Shown piece after piece: positions 21,257-30,710 of a DNA stretch of 64,000 nt (the stretch's first letter is position 1; each line of letters opens with the position of its first letter). Position numbers and translations under genes: made by a program. Origin of the DNA: Arthrobacter bambusae (GTDB taxonomy: Bacteria; Actinomycetota; Actinomycetes; Actinomycetales; Micrococcaceae). The stretch is taken from contig NZ_JAUSSZ010000001.1 of the NCBI RefSeq assembly GCF_030812595.1, positions 620,001 through 684,000 of the forward strand, given 5' to 3'. Below the pieces are notes generated by a model that had not been told where the DNA came from, did no database searches, and saw only the letters and a program-made list of their open reading frames with translations.

Positions 21257-22684
21257 ATGACTTCAATGAATGCGGAGATCCCGCAGACCTTTTCCGGCGG
21301 CTCCAGCACAATCAATGTTGATGCGCTCAAGTCCTCGATCGACGCTTCTTTCGACCAGACCATGGCTCGCCTTAAAGCCTTGGTCGCCATCCCCGGGATC
21401 GCCTGGCCCAGCTTCGACCCGGCAGAATTGGAGCGAAGCGCGGAGGCCGTAGCGGCGCTCGTCCGCGAGTCGGGCTTCGGCGACGTGCAGATCCTGCGCT
21501 GCGACAAGGCCGATGGGACGCCGGGAGGTCCGGCCATCGTTGCGCGGCGCGTTGCCGCCCCGAGCAAACCGACCATCCTCCTTTACGCGCACCACGATGT
21601 GCAGCCTCCGGGCGATCCGGCCTTGTGGGACACCGAGCCCTTTGTCGCCGAGGAACGCGAAGGCCGCCTCTATGGCCGCGGCGCTGCCGACGACAAAGCC
21701 GGAATCATGGCCCACCTGGCTTCCTATGCGGCCGTGACCCAGGTACTCGGAGACGACTTCGGTCTTGGGGTTACCTTGTTCTTCGAGGGCGAAGAAGAAG
21801 CGGGCTCTCCCACGTTCCGCACTTTCCTCGAAACACACCGCGAGCTCCTCGAAGCGAACGTCATCGTGGTGGCGGATTCAAGCAACTGGAAGGTCGGCGT
21901 TCCCGCCCTGACTACCAGTCTCCGGGGCCTGGTGGACGGCACCTTCGAAGTGCGGGTCCTGGATCACGCCGTGCACTCCGGCATGTTCGGTGGTCCCGTA
22001 CTGGATGCGCCTACCCTCCTGTCCCGCCTGATCGCCACCCTCCACGACGACGACGGCAACGTGGCCATCGAGGGCCTGGTAGCCCGCGACGACGTAGTAG
22101 AGGACGTGGACGAGGAACAGTACCGCGCCGACGCCTCGGTGCTCGAGGGCGTACGGCTCGCAGGCAGCGGAAGCATCGCCTCAAGGCTCTGGACCAAGCC
22201 TGCCTTGTCCATCATCGGCATCGACGCACCCGCCGTCGACGTCGCATCCAACACGCTGCTCCCGGTTGCGCGGGCAAAGTTCAGCCTGCGCTTGGCGCCC
22301 GGGCAAGATCCCGATGCCGCCATGGATGCAGTAGGACGGCACCTGGAGGCGAACGCGCCTTTCGGAGCGAAGGTGACGTTTGTGCCGGGGGAGCGGGGCA
22401 ACGCTTTCTCCACCGATACAGGATCGGCCGCGGCCCGCATCGCGATGTGGGCGCTGGGCGAAGCCTGGGGAGTTCCCGCCGTCGAGATGGGGATCGGTGG
22501 ATCCATACCGTTCATCGCGGATCTGACGGAGACCTATCCCGATGTCCAGATCCTGGTGACCGGCGTCGAGGACCCGGACTCACGAGCCCACAGCGCCAAC
22601 GAATCCCTTCACATCGGGGACTTCCGCAACGCGGTGCTCGCTGAGGCACTGATGTTGGCCCGGCTTAACGCGGAAGGCCTCTGA
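21257..22684 (+). CDS. M20 family dipeptidase
   Basis: Zinc peptidase of the M20 (ArgE/DapE/carnosinase-like) family. I chose ATG 21257; a TAGTGT -10-like box at 21244-21249 places the transcript start right at the ATG, so it may be leaderless. The 475-residue protein has the metal motifs LYAHHDVQPPG, GRGAADDKAGI with the bridging Asp, FFEGEEEAGS, and the C-terminal His in DPDSRAHSANESLHI. It probably hydrolyses dipeptides in the cytoplasm. Confidence 0.93.
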   Translation: MTSMNAEIPQTFSGGSSTINVDALKSSIDASFDQTMARLKALVAIPGIAWPSFDPAELERSAEAVAALVRESGFGDVQILRCDKADGTPGGPAIVARRVAAPSKPTILLYAHHDVQPPGDPALWDTEPFVAEEREGRLYGRGAADDKAGIMAHLASYAAVTQVLGDDFGLGVTLFFEGEEEAGSPTFRTFLETHRELLEANVIVVADSSNWKVGVPALTTSLRGLVDGTFEVRVLDHAVHSGMFGGPVLDAPTLLSRLIATLHDDDGNVAIEGLVARDDVVEDVDEEQYRADASVLEGVRLAGSGSIASRLWTKPALSIIGIDAPAVDVASNTLLPVARAKFSLRLAPGQDPDAAMDAVGRHLEANAPFGAKVTFVPGERGNAFSTDTGSAAARIAMWALGEAWGVPAVEMGIGGSIPFIADLTETYPDVQILVTGVEDPDSRAHSANESLHIGDFRNAVLAEALMLARLNAEGL

Positions 22685-22741
22685 TCCCGCACGTGCATCG
22701 ACCGGGGAACAAGGTAACGCTCCCGGCGGTTACGTTAGAAG

Positions 22742-22782
22742 TTATAGCTATGCGCTGGCTAGACGTAGCATGTAGCTATAGC
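22742..22782. repeat. Imperfect inverted repeat upstream of erpA
   Basis: TTATAGCTATGC (22742-22753) and GCATGTAGCTATAGC (22768-22782) are inverted copies with one extra base and a 14-nt centre. It lies 72 bp before the ErpA-type gene in otherwise G+C-rich DNA. It could be an operator or an mRNA hairpin. Confidence 0.5.
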
Positions 22783-22853
22783 CCGCACGTATTTGGGTAA
22801 GGGCAGGCAGCGCGAAGGCGCAGCCGCCAAGAGCGTCATAAGAAGGTAGGCCA

Positions 22854-23240
22854 ATGAGCACTGCAACCAACGAAAACAGCACCGGAACGCAGCTCGCAGG
22901 CGGCGAGCTTCCTGAGCACGAGGTCCAGTTGACCGACGTCGCCGCAGGTAAAGTCCGGAGCCTTCTCGAACAAGAGGGTCGCACGGACCTGCGGCTCCGC
23001 GTCGCTGTTCAGCCGGGCGGCTGCTCGGGCCTGATCTATCAGCTCTACTTCGACGAGCGCTTGCTCGACGGCGATGCAGTCCGCGATTACGACGGCGTCG
23101 AAGTGGTTGTCGACAAAATGAGCGTGCCTTACCTGAGCGGTGCGAGCATCGACTTCGAAGACACGATCTCCAAGCAGGGCTTCACCATCGACAACCCCAA
23201 CGCCGGCGGCTCTTGCGCCTGCGGCGATTCGTTCCACTAA
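22854..23240 (+). CDS. erpA: HesB/IscA-type iron-sulfur cluster insertion protein (ErpA)
   Basis: A-type carrier that hands Fe-S clusters to target proteins. The 128-residue protein has the three family cysteines, QPGGCSGLIYQ and the C-terminal CACGDSFH, plus DKMSVPYLSGASIDF. An AAGAAGG ribosome-binding site precedes the ATG. It lies just before the cytochrome c oxidase genes. The symbol is by family; the organism may have only this one A-type carrier. Confidence 0.92.
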   Translation: MSTATNENSTGTQLAGGELPEHEVQLTDVAAGKVRSLLEQEGRTDLRLRVAVQPGGCSGLIYQLYFDERLLDGDAVRDYDGVEVVVDKMSVPYLSGASIDFEDTISKQGFTIDNPNAGGSCACGDSFH

Positions 23241-23250
23241 ACGGGGCGTC

Positions 23251-23319
23251 CGCCGACATGTTGCCCCAGTTCAGGAACGGGTTGAAACCGTCCCGACGCA
23301 CTGGGCCAGCATGTCGGCG
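23251..23319. terminator. Long hairpin between erpA and ctaC
   Basis: A 20-bp stem with two mismatches pairs 23251-23270 with 23300-23319. A small inner inverted repeat (ACGGGTTGAAACCGT) lies in the loop. It starts 11 bp after the erpA stop and has no T-tract. It may end the erpA transcript or stabilise its 3' end. Confidence 0.6.
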
Positions 23320-23423
23320 AAAACCGCTTGGTAGCGGTAAGCTCTACATCGGGTAGTAAAACTTTAGTGTGCCCGGTGGGCTTTCCGCCTGCCGGGCTGC
23401 AGCAACAAGAGGAAGGGCCGTCT

Positions 23424-24296
23424 GTGAGTTCGCAGAACCGAACCGGCAGCCGACGCATAAAGATCACCTCGATCACTGGCTTGGCACTAGCCGGCGCGTT
23501 GGTTTTGACCGGATGTTCACCAGAGGTAGAAAAAGGCTGGTTGCCCACGGAACGTGGCACAACCAGCAACACCGATCGGATCATGGACCTCTGGGTCAAC
23601 TCATGGATCGCCGCCCTCGCAGTCGGCATTATCACTTGGGGCTTGCTGGTCTGGTGCATCATCGCCTACAGGCGCCGCAAGGGCACCACGGGTTTTCCGA
23701 AGCAGCTTAGCTACAACCTCCCCCTGGAGGTCTTTTATTTGACCATCCCGCTGTTCATGGTGCTGGTGTTCTTCTACTTCACCAACCAGGACCAGCAGGC
23801 GATTGATGACCGCTCCAAGCCCGCCGACGTGACCATTGACGTGGTAGGTAAGCAGTGGGCTTGGGACTTCAACTACGTCAAGGGCTCGGTCATCAAGGAT
23901 GACGTCCACGAAGCCGGCGTCCAGGCGCACCTCACGGGCGAAGCGATTGACTTGAACCAGCTGCCTACGCTGTATCTTCCTGTCAACAAATCAATTGACT
24001 TTGAACTGAACTCCCGCGACGTCATCCACTCTTTCTGGGTTCCGGCCTTCCTGCAGAAGCGCGACGTGATCCCCGGCAAGACCAACTACATCAGGTTGAC
24101 CCCCACCAAGGAGGGCACCTTTGACGGCAAGTGCGCCGAACTTTGCGGTGAATACCACTCAGAGATGTTGTTCCGTGTGAAGGTCGTTTCCGAAGCCGAG
24201 TTCCAGGCACACATGGATCAGCTTCGCCAGAGCGGCAACACCGGTCTTCTCGACTCGAAGTACGACCGCAACCCGAACCTGAACGCTAAGAATTAA
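23424..24296 (+). CDS. ctaC: Cytochrome c oxidase subunit II
   Basis: CuA-bearing subunit of the aa3 oxidase that accepts electrons from cytochrome c. I chose GTG 23424, which has a GGAAGGG ribosome-binding site. The 290-residue product has a lipobox (LVLTGC), two membrane helices (about residues 52-72 and 98-115), and the CuA site: upstream His in [10 protein letters not shown] and [12 protein letters not shown] near the C-terminus. ctaD follows after 10 bp. Confidence 0.96.
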   Translation: MSSQNRTGSRRIKITSITGLALAGALVLTGCSPEVEKGWLPTERGTTSNTDRIMDLWVNSWIAALAVGIITWGLLVWCIIAYRRRKGTTGFPKQLSYNLPLEVFYLTIPLFMVLVFFYFTNQDQQAIDDRSKPADVTIDVVGKQWAWDFNYVKGSVIKDDVHEAGVQAHLTGEAIDLNQLPTLYLPVNKSIDFELNSRDVIHSFWVPAFLQKRDVIPGKTNYIRLTPTKEGTFDGKCAELCGEYHSEMLFRVKVVSEAEFQAHMDQLRQSGNTGLLDSKYDRNPNLNAKN

Positions 24297-24306
24297 GGGA
24301 CGCGAC

Positions 24307-26025
24307 GTGGCTACTTATACTCAATCACCCGGAGTCCTCGAGGCTCCCGTAGTACCGAAATCCAAGGGACGTATTGTCGTCAACTGGATCACCTCCACGG
24401 ACCACAAGACCATCGGGTACATGTACCTGATCGCGTCCTTTGTGTTCTTCTGCCTGGGCGGCGTTATGGCGCTGCTGATGCGTGCGGAGCTCTTCGAGCC
24501 GGGCATGCAGATCCTGCAGACCAAAGAACAGTACAACCAGCTCTTCACGATGCACGGCACGGTGATGTTGCTCATGTTCGCGACGCCGCTCTTCGCCGGC
24601 TTCGCGAACGTCGTCATGCCGCTGCAGATCGGCGCCCCCGACGTCGCCTTCCCGCGGCTGAACGCGCTGGCCTTCTGGTTCTTCCTTTTCGGCTCCACCA
24701 TCGCCGTGTCCGGCTTCATCACCCCGCAAGGTGCCGCGTCCTTTGGCTGGTTCGCCTACGCGCCGTTGTCTGACACGACGTTCACCCCGGGCGTCGGTGG
24801 CGACCTTTGGGTCTTCGGGCTCGCGTTGTCCGGTTTCGGAACGATCCTGGGTGCGGTCAACTTCATCACCACGATCATCTGCATGCGGGCTCCCGGCATG
24901 ACGATGTGGCGGATGCCGATCTTTACCTGGAACACCCTGGTGACGGCGATCCTGGTCCTGATGGCATTCCCGCCCCTTGCTGCCGCCCTGTTCGCGCTGG
25001 GCGCGGACCGCCGCTTCGGTGCCCACATCTTCGATCCGGAAAATGGCGGAGCTGTCTTGTGGCAGCACTTGTTCTGGTTCTTCGGCCACCCCGAGGTGTA
25101 CATCATCGCGCTGCCGTTCTTCGGCATCGTCTCTGAGATTTTCCCGGTCTTCAGCCGCAAGCCGATCTTCGGGTACAAGGGCCTGGTCTACGCGACCATC
25201 GCCATCGCCGCCCTTTCGGTGACCGTCTGGGCGCACCACATGTATGTCACAGGCTCGGTGCTGCTGCCCTTCTTCTCGTTCATGACGATGCTGATCGCGG
25301 TTCCCACCGGCGTGAAGTTCTTCAACTGGATCGGCACCCTGTGGCAGGGCTCGATCACCTTCGAAACCCCGATGCTGTGGAGCATCGGCTTCCTGGTCAC
25401 GTTCCTCTTCGGCGGCCTGACCGGCATCATCCTGGCCTCCCCTCCGCTGGACTTCCACGTCTCGGACTCCTACTTCGTGGTGGCTCACTTCCACTACGTG
25501 GTCTTCGGCACCGTGGTATTCGCGATGTTCGCAGGCTTCTACTTCTGGTGGCCCAAGTGGACAGGCAAGATGCTCAACGAACGCCTCGGCAAGATCCACT
25601 TCTGGCTCCTGTTCCTGGGTTTCCACGGCACCTTCCTGATCCAGCACTGGCTCGGCGTCGAGGGCATGCCCCGCCGGTACGCGGACTACCTGCCCCAGGA
25701 CAACTTCACCTGGATGAACCAGTTCTCCACGATTTCGTCCTTCGTGCTCGGCGCCTCACTGCTGCCGTTCTTCTGGAACGTCTACATCACGTGGCGCAGC
25801 AACAAGAAGGTGGAAGTGGACGATCCTTGGGGCTTCGGCGCCTCGCTCGAGTGGGCTACATCCTGCCCGCCGCCGCGGCACAACTTCACCTCCCTGCCCC
25901 GCATCCGCTCCGAACGTCCCGCTTTGGACCTCCACCACCCGGAACTTGCTCAGCACCACACGACCCCGGGCCCCGAGCCGGTCGCAACACTGCTCGGCAA
26001 CGCTGACCAGAAGGACGTGAAATGA
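24307..26025 (+). CDS. ctaD: Cytochrome c oxidase subunit I
   Basis: Catalytic haem a/a3-CuB subunit of the terminal oxidase. It starts at GTG 24307. The 572-residue protein has twelve hydrophobic segments and the ligand motifs MHGTVMLL (haem a His), [12 protein letters not shown] (CuB His and Tyr), AHHMYVTG (CuB His pair) and [11 protein letters not shown] (haem His pair). The stop overlaps ctaF by 4 bp (ATGA). Confidence 0.98.
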   Translation: MATYTQSPGVLEAPVVPKSKGRIVVNWITSTDHKTIGYMYLIASFVFFCLGGVMALLMRAELFEPGMQILQTKEQYNQLFTMHGTVMLLMFATPLFAGFANVVMPLQIGAPDVAFPRLNALAFWFFLFGSTIAVSGFITPQGAASFGWFAYAPLSDTTFTPGVGGDLWVFGLALSGFGTILGAVNFITTIICMRAPGMTMWRMPIFTWNTLVTAILVLMAFPPLAAALFALGADRRFGAHIFDPENGGAVLWQHLFWFFGHPEVYIIALPFFGIVSEIFPVFSRKPIFGYKGLVYATIAIAALSVTVWAHHMYVTGSVLLPFFSFMTMLIAVPTGVKFFNWIGTLWQGSITFETPMLWSIGFLVTFLFGGLTGIILASPPLDFHVSDSYFVVAHFHYVVFGTVVFAMFAGFYFWWPKWTGKMLNERLGKIHFWLLFLGFHGTFLIQHWLGVEGMPRRYADYLPQDNFTWMNQFSTISSFVLGASLLPFFWNVYITWRSNKKVEVDDPWGFGASLEWATSCPPPRHNFTSLPRIRSERPALDLHHPELAQHHTTPGPEPVATLLGNADQKDVK

Positions 26026-26423
26026 AAATCGAATCCTGGATTTTTGGAGCGGGTACTTTCTTCTTCGTACCGGTGGCGGTGATTTATGGCTTCCTTAACA
26101 ACTGGGAGGAGTGGGTCGGAACCCTCGGCATCCTCCTCGTAGGCGGCCTCGCCGGCATGATCGGCGCTTATCTCGGTTTCACTGGCAAGCGCGTCGGCAT
26201 GCGTCCGGAAGACCGTCCGGACGCTGAGATCCACGAAGGTGCCGGCGAGCAGGGACATTTCAGCCCCTGGAGCTGGTGGCCGCTGGTTCTCGGCTTGGCT
26301 TGTGCCGCTGGGTTCCTCGGCCTGGCCGTGGGCTTCTGGATCACCTTCGTCGCTGCCGGCCTGGCTGTCGTAGCCTTGGTCGGCTGGGTGTTCGAATACA
26401 GCCGCGGAGACCACGCGCACTAG
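26022..26423 (+). CDS. ctaF: Cytochrome c oxidase subunit IV (actinobacterial CtaF)
   Basis: Small actinobacteria-specific subunit of the aa3 oxidase. The 133-residue protein has two N-terminal hydrophobic helices ([18 protein letters not shown] and the following [18 protein letters not shown]), a charged middle ([18 protein letters not shown]), and a second hydrophobic pair near the C-terminus. It ends the ctaC-ctaD-ctaF cluster, just before a strong terminator. Confidence 0.93.
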   Translation: MKIESWIFGAGTFFFVPVAVIYGFLNNWEEWVGTLGILLVGGLAGMIGAYLGFTGKRVGMRPEDRPDAEIHEGAGEQGHFSPWSWWPLVLGLACAAGFLGLAVGFWITFVAAGLAVVALVGWVFEYSRGDHAH

Positions 26424-26437
26424 CAGTTACTTGAACG

Positions 26438-26477
26438 ACGACGGCGGGCCCAACCGATTGGTTGGGCCCGCCGTCGT
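26438..26477. terminator. Strong hairpin after ctaF
   Basis: ACGACGGCGGGCCCAACC (26438-26455) pairs perfectly with its reverse complement at 26460-26477 around the loop GATT. It lies between the convergent ctaF and HPr genes. Confidence 0.88.
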
Positions 26478-26533
26478 TGTCGTACCCAGTTGTCGTATCC
26501 AGATGCCCGCGCAGCTTATGTCTGCATTGCCCC

Positions 26534-26827
26534 TCAGGGACCTTCCAGGGCCTCCAGGACGGCCGAAAGCGCGGTCAAGGCATCATTGACCTCATCCAGC
26601 GTGCGGCCGGCTTGCAGCGCTTCTCCGTCGACTGAGAGAACAACTTCGCATCCATGGCCGAAGTCTTCGGTCATGACCTCAAGCAAAGACCGGGCATCCA
26701 CCGATCGCCGGCCGGGCTTGCGGATGGTCACCGGAAGACCCGTGGCCGTCACCGCCCGCACGAACACGGCGGCAGCCCGCGCGTGGAGGCCGATCTCTGC
26801 GGCGACGATGGCTTTGTGCTCGGGCAA
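26534..26827 (-). CDS. ptsH: HPr family phosphocarrier protein
   Basis: Phosphocarrier of the sugar phosphotransferase system: accepts phosphate from enzyme I on His and passes it to EIIA. It starts at TTG 26827 behind an AAAGGAG ribosome-binding site. In the 97-residue product the active-site His is in GLHARAAAVFVRA (usually GLHARPA; the Pro is Ala here) and the regulatory-Ser region reads VDARSLLEVM. It diverges from the GntR regulator across a dre-like palindrome, which suggests DasR-type control. Confidence 0.88.
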   Translation of the reverse strand: MPEHKAIVAAEIGLHARAAAVFVRAVTATGLPVTIRKPGRRSVDARSLLEVMTEDFGHGCEVVLSVDGEALQAGRTLDEVNDALTALSAVLEALEGP

Positions 26828-26932
26828 ACCGGCTCCTTTGACTCGGACGGCCAGATGCCGACTGCGATTTTGATCCCTACAAGCCTAGCGCCGCCACACC
26901 AAGGCAATAGGCCGCGGACCGCCGGTCTAGCC

Positions 26933-26948
26933 GCTGGTCTAGACCTGC
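26933..26948. promoter_or_regulatory. dre-like operator (DasR-type)
   Basis: The core GGTCTAGACC (26936-26945) is a perfect 10-bp palindrome within GCTGGTCTAGACCTGC, close to the DasR-responsive element known from Streptomyces (TGGTCTAGACCA core). A further half-site CGGTCTAG lies at 26923-26930. Both are in the 150-bp divergent region between HPr and the DasR-like regulator. Confidence 0.72.
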
Positions 26949-26977
26949 GGACGGATTGGCCTACGCTTGTTTCATGA

Positions 26978-27793
26978 ATGATTGCGTTGCCGGAGACCGC
27001 CGTGCCTGCTGAAGCTGCACGTATCTCGGGGGAGATCGACCGCACAAGTGGCACTCCCATCTACGTTCAACTGCGCGAGATCCTGCGAAGCTACATCTCG
27101 GAGTCCTGCAAACCCGGTGCGGCGTTGCCCTCGGAGCGGGACCTCTCTGAACGTTTCGGACTTGCCAGGATGACCGTGCGGCAAGCCATTGATGCCCTCG
27201 TCGGCGAGGAAGTCATTGAACGCGTGGTTGGCTTGGGAACTTTCGTCCGCAAACCGAAGCTGGACCTCCAAGTGAAGCTCACGTCATACAGCGAGGAAAT
27301 GCAACGCCGTGGCATGGTTCCGGCAGCCAAAGTCCTGAGCTTTGAGCAAATTGCTGCGAGTGCATTCCTGGCGCGGGAACTCCAGCTCGAGGAGGGAACG
27401 CCCTTGGTCCGCTTCAGGAGGCTCCTGCTCGCAGACAATGAACCCATGAGCGTGGACGAGAACTTCATCCCTGCCCACCGCGTCCCAGGCCTTTTGGACG
27501 GGGCGCCTCCCACGTCCTTGTACAACGTGCTGAGTGAGAAGTACGGACTGGTGATGGAGTGGGGAGAGGACATGATCGAAGCTACGGCGGCTTCGCCATC
27601 GACGGCGCGGCTGTTGAACGTGGATGTCGGTACTCCGTTGCTCAAGATCCAGCGCCACGCGTTCGTTGCCCGCGCCATGGTGGACTACTCGGTGTCCTAC
27701 TACCGCGCTGACCGGTACAAATTGTGGGTTCCGTTGCAGCGACCAGGCGTTCGGTCCACCCGGAGCCAATCCACGGGGTACCGCACCCACTAG
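26978..27793 (+). CDS. GntR/HutC family regulator, DasR/NagR-like
   Basis: Transcription factor with an N-terminal winged-helix domain (LPSERDLSERFGLARMTVRQAIDAL, about residues 50-75) and a C-terminal UTRA ligand domain (LTSYSEEMQRRGM through YYRADRYKLWVPL). In Streptomyces, DasR senses amino-sugar phosphates and controls pts and nag genes; the same sugar-phosphate role is likely here. ATG 26978 is used, but GTG 27001 is possible. It is flanked upstream by a dre-like palindrome and HPr, and downstream by a terminator. No nag genes are in the window. Confidence 0.88.
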   Translation: MIALPETAVPAEAARISGEIDRTSGTPIYVQLREILRSYISESCKPGAALPSERDLSERFGLARMTVRQAIDALVGEEVIERVVGLGTFVRKPKLDLQVKLTSYSEEMQRRGMVPAAKVLSFEQIAASAFLARELQLEEGTPLVRFRRLLLADNEPMSVDENFIPAHRVPGLLDGAPPTSLYNVLSEKYGLVMEWGEDMIEATAASPSTARLLNVDVGTPLLKIQRHAFVARAMVDYSVSYYRADRYKLWVPLQRPGVRSTRSQSTGYRTH

Positions 27794-27829
27794 CTCAATG
27801 GACCGCAGCAACCGCCCGCCGGATGCCCG

Positions 27830-27879
27830 AACAACGAAAGAAGGCCCCGTCCGCATGAACGAGGCCTTCTTTCGTTGTT
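27830..27879. terminator. Bidirectional terminator between GntR gene and qcrB
   Basis: AACAACGAAAGAAGGCC (27830-27846) pairs perfectly with GGCCTTCTTTCGTTGTT (27863-27879). The A/T-rich base of the stem serves both convergent genes. Confidence 0.88.
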
Positions 27880-27891
27880 ATCTGCGAGAAG

Positions 27892-29574
27892 CTAGTGGCT
27901 AAGGCTCTTCTGCTCTTCGCCGGCCTCAATGGCCTCGTGGTGGCCGTGTCCGTGTGCGGCTTCGAGCTCGGCAGGCGTTGCCGGGGCAACCCGGTCCTCG
28001 AAGAACCACTTGGACAATGCCGCGCGGCGCTTCTCCTTCCGAGTGACTACGCCGTGCTCGTTCGGCTCGGCCGACAACGGCGACGGTGATTCGAAGCCCA
28101 CAAGCTTGTACTGCTTGTAGTCGTCCAGCGGCGCGTGGACCTCGATGAACTCACCATGCGGCAGGCGCACGATGCGACCCGTTTCGCGGCCGTGCAACGC
28201 GATCTCGCGGTCCTTGCGCTGGAGCGCAAGGGCCACGCGCTTCGTAACCATGAACGCAATGATCGGGCCGATGAAGAACAGGGTCCGCAACCAGTACGTG
28301 ACATCGTTCAGGGCTACGTGGAAGTGCGTAGCGATAAGGTCCGAGCCTGCAGCCGCCCACATGACGCAATACCAGGTGAAGCCTGCTACGCCAATGGCGG
28401 TACGGGTCGGAGCGTTGCGGGGGCGGTCCAGAACGTGGTGCTCACGGTCGTCCTTGGTGATCCACCGTTCAATCCACGGGTACGTGAACAGCACCGTGAA
28501 AATAATGCCTGCGGGTACCAGTGCGGGCAACAGCACGTTCAGGGTCAGCACGTGGCCGAAGATGATGTACTCGAAGTGGAAGTCGTTGACCACGCCGGGC
28601 ATGAGTCGCAGGGCACCATCGACGAAGCCGATGTACCAGTCAGGCTGGGTACCGGCCGAAACGGGGGAGGGGTCGTACGGCCCGTAGTTCCAGATCGGGT
28701 TGATCGTGAACATCGCAGCCATGAGCGCGACGACACCGAACACGATGAAGAAGAAGCCGCCGGCCTTCGCAGCGTAAACCGGTCCCAAGGGGTAACCGAC
28801 GACGTTTCCGTCGTTGCGGCCCGGACCGGGGTACTGCGTGTGCTTGTGCACAACAACCATGAAGAGGTGGATGACAATCATCAGCAGGATCATCGCCGGT
28901 ACGAGCAGGATGTGCAGCACGTACAGGCGTCCAATGATGGCGGTTCCCGGGAACTCACCCCCGAAGAGGAAGAACGAGATGTACGTTCCGATGACCGGGA
29001 TGGACTTGATGACGCCGTCAATGATTCGCAGACCGTTACCCGAGAGCAGATCATCAGGAAGCGAGTATCCCGTGAAGCCTTCAGCCATGGCCAGGATGAG
29101 CAGGACGCCGCCCACCACCCAGTTCATTTCACGCGGCTTGCGGAACGCACCGGTGAAGAAAACGCGCAGCATGTGTACACCCAGTGATGCCACGAACAGC
29201 AAGGCAGCCCAGTGGTGTACCTGGCGGAAGAACAAGCCACCGCGGATGTCGAAGGAAATGTTCAGCGACGAGTTGTACGCGACCGACATTTCGACGTTGG
29301 ACAACGGGGTGTAGGAACCCGTGTAGTGCGTCTCCGCCATGGACGGGTCGAAAAAGAACGTCAAGAAAGTGCCCGACATCAGGAGGATGACGAACGAATA
29401 CAGCGCCACCTCACCGAACATGAAGGACCAGTGGTCCGGGAAGACCTTCCGGCCGAATTCACGCAGGATTCCGGATCCGCCGACACGCTCGTCAACGAAG
29501 TTCGTGATCCGGCCAACATTCGTCTTGGGTACGAAGGGGACTTCAGCTGTTGATGAGGCGCTCATGCTCGTCAC
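27892..29574 (-). CDS. qcrB: Cytochrome bc1 complex cytochrome b subunit
   Basis: Membrane subunit of complex III holding both b haems and the quinone sites. The 560-residue protein has the paired haem His in HHWAALLFVASLGVHMLRV and HILLVPAMILLMIVIHLFM, and a long C-terminal extension typical of actinobacteria ending in a His-rich stretch (GHGHHEA). ATG 29574 or 29565 may be the start; either overlaps the end of qcrA. It is the last gene of the ctaE-qcrC-qcrA-qcrB operon. Confidence 0.97.
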   Translation of the reverse strand: MTSMSASSTAEVPFVPKTNVGRITNFVDERVGGSGILREFGRKVFPDHWSFMFGEVALYSFVILLMSGTFLTFFFDPSMAETHYTGSYTPLSNVEMSVAYNSSLNISFDIRGGLFFRQVHHWAALLFVASLGVHMLRVFFTGAFRKPREMNWVVGGVLLILAMAEGFTGYSLPDDLLSGNGLRIIDGVIKSIPVIGTYISFFLFGGEFPGTAIIGRLYVLHILLVPAMILLMIVIHLFMVVVHKHTQYPGPGRNDGNVVGYPLGPVYAAKAGGFFFIVFGVVALMAAMFTINPIWNYGPYDPSPVSAGTQPDWYIGFVDGALRLMPGVVNDFHFEYIIFGHVLTLNVLLPALVPAGIIFTVLFTYPWIERWITKDDREHHVLDRPRNAPTRTAIGVAGFTWYCVMWAAAGSDLIATHFHVALNDVTYWLRTLFFIGPIIAFMVTKRVALALQRKDREIALHGRETGRIVRLPHGEFIEVHAPLDDYKQYKLVGFESPSPLSAEPNEHGVVTRKEKRRAALSKWFFEDRVAPATPAELEAAHGHGHHEAIEAGEEQKSLSH

Positions 29575-30613
29575 GCTCCCAGTAACTCGGTCCTACGGGT
29601 TCTTTGAAATCGCTCGTGGCTACGAGGTAGCCCTCAGCGTCTACCGCGATGGGCAACTGGGGGAGCGGACGGCTGGCGGGGCCGAAGATAACCTTGCATT
29701 CCTTGGTGAGGTCGAAGGTTGACTGGTGGCACGGGCACAGCAAGTGGTGCGTTTGCTGCTCATAGAGGGCAACGGGGCAACCGACGTGGGTGCAGATCTT
29801 GGAGTAGGCAACAATCCCATTGTAGCTCCAGGTTTCGCGGCCCTTGGAAATTGTCAAATCATCCGGGTTGAGGCGCATCAGCAGAACGACGGCCTTGGCC
29901 TTCGCGTTGAGCTTGCCCTCCTGGAGCTCGTTGAGGCCTTCCGGGATCACGTGGAACGCGGAACCGATAGTCACATCGGACGCCTTGATCGGAGTTCCGT
30001 CGGGGTCGCGGGTGAGGCGCTTGAGCTTGCCGTCCTGGGGTGCCCACATGGTGTGAGCGAGCTTGTCATCAGGGCGGGGTCCAAGGTCACCAAACACGGC
30101 CAGGGCCGGCAGCGGCGCCAATGCGACAGCACCCAGAAGGGTGTTGCGGATCAGCGGGCGACGCTTGATGCCGGTTTCCTCGACAATGTCTTCGACAATC
30201 CGCACGGCTGCCTGCCGGTCTTCCTCGGCGCGGATAGCGTGCCGCTCTTCCGACACTTCGTGGTCCGGCATGAGGGCCTTGGCCCAGTGCACGATACCGG
30301 TGCCGATGCCGAGCATCGCAAATGCGGTGCCCAGGCCGAGCAACAGGTTTTGGGTGCGGATCGTTGCGATCGTGGAGTCTTGCCCAAGATCGATGGCAAA
30401 GTACGACACCAGGAAGATCACCGTGCCGATGACGGAGATGCCAAACAGTATGGCTACCTGTCGCTCGGCGCGCTTAGCGGCTCTCGGGTCCGTGTCAGCC
30501 AGGCGCAAACGGTGCGGAGGAAGCCCAGGATCCTGGAACTTCTCCACATCATTCTGACCAGCCGTAGCTACGGTGCCCGAGTGGTTCGGACTGCCGTCAC
30601 TATGGTTGCCCAT
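29543..30613 (-). CDS. qcrA: Cytochrome bc1 complex Rieske iron-sulfur subunit
   Basis: 2Fe-2S subunit of complex III. I chose ATG 30613 (MGNHSDGSPNHSG) because GAGG lies 6 nt upstream; an ATG 12 bp earlier is less well placed. The 356-residue protein has three membrane helices in the N-terminal ~190 residues (a feature of actinobacterial QcrA), and the Rieske cluster motifs CTHVGCP and CPCHQS. It overlaps qcrB by about 30 bp. Confidence 0.96.
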   Translation of the reverse strand: MGNHSDGSPNHSGTVATAGQNDVEKFQDPGLPPHRLRLADTDPRAAKRAERQVAILFGISVIGTVIFLVSYFAIDLGQDSTIATIRTQNLLLGLGTAFAMLGIGTGIVHWAKALMPDHEVSEERHAIRAEEDRQAAVRIVEDIVEETGIKRRPLIRNTLLGAVALAPLPALAVFGDLGPRPDDKLAHTMWAPQDGKLKRLTRDPDGTPIKASDVTIGSAFHVIPEGLNELQEGKLNAKAKAVVLLMRLNPDDLTISKGRETWSYNGIVAYSKICTHVGCPVALYEQQTHHLLCPCHQSTFDLTKECKVIFGPASRPLPQLPIAVDAEGYLVATSDFKEPVGPSYWERDEHERLINS

Positions 30614-30710
30614 AATTCGCCTCATCCTTCTCTCGTTGTCCCGGCCGTAACCGGGTTAATGTTCAATTCAAACTGCTGTGGGGACAGCAGAAGCTTTTAG
30701 TGCGTCTGGG

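Noticed and set aside
24325..25647. 440-codon open frame on the minus strand
   Set aside because: Antisense of ctaD; highly charged, low-complexity translation without motifs, while ctaD is unambiguous.
28135..29187. 350-codon plus-strand frame
   Set aside because: Antisense of qcrB; the translation is repetitive and rich in Glu/Arg/Val as expected from complementing membrane-protein codons.
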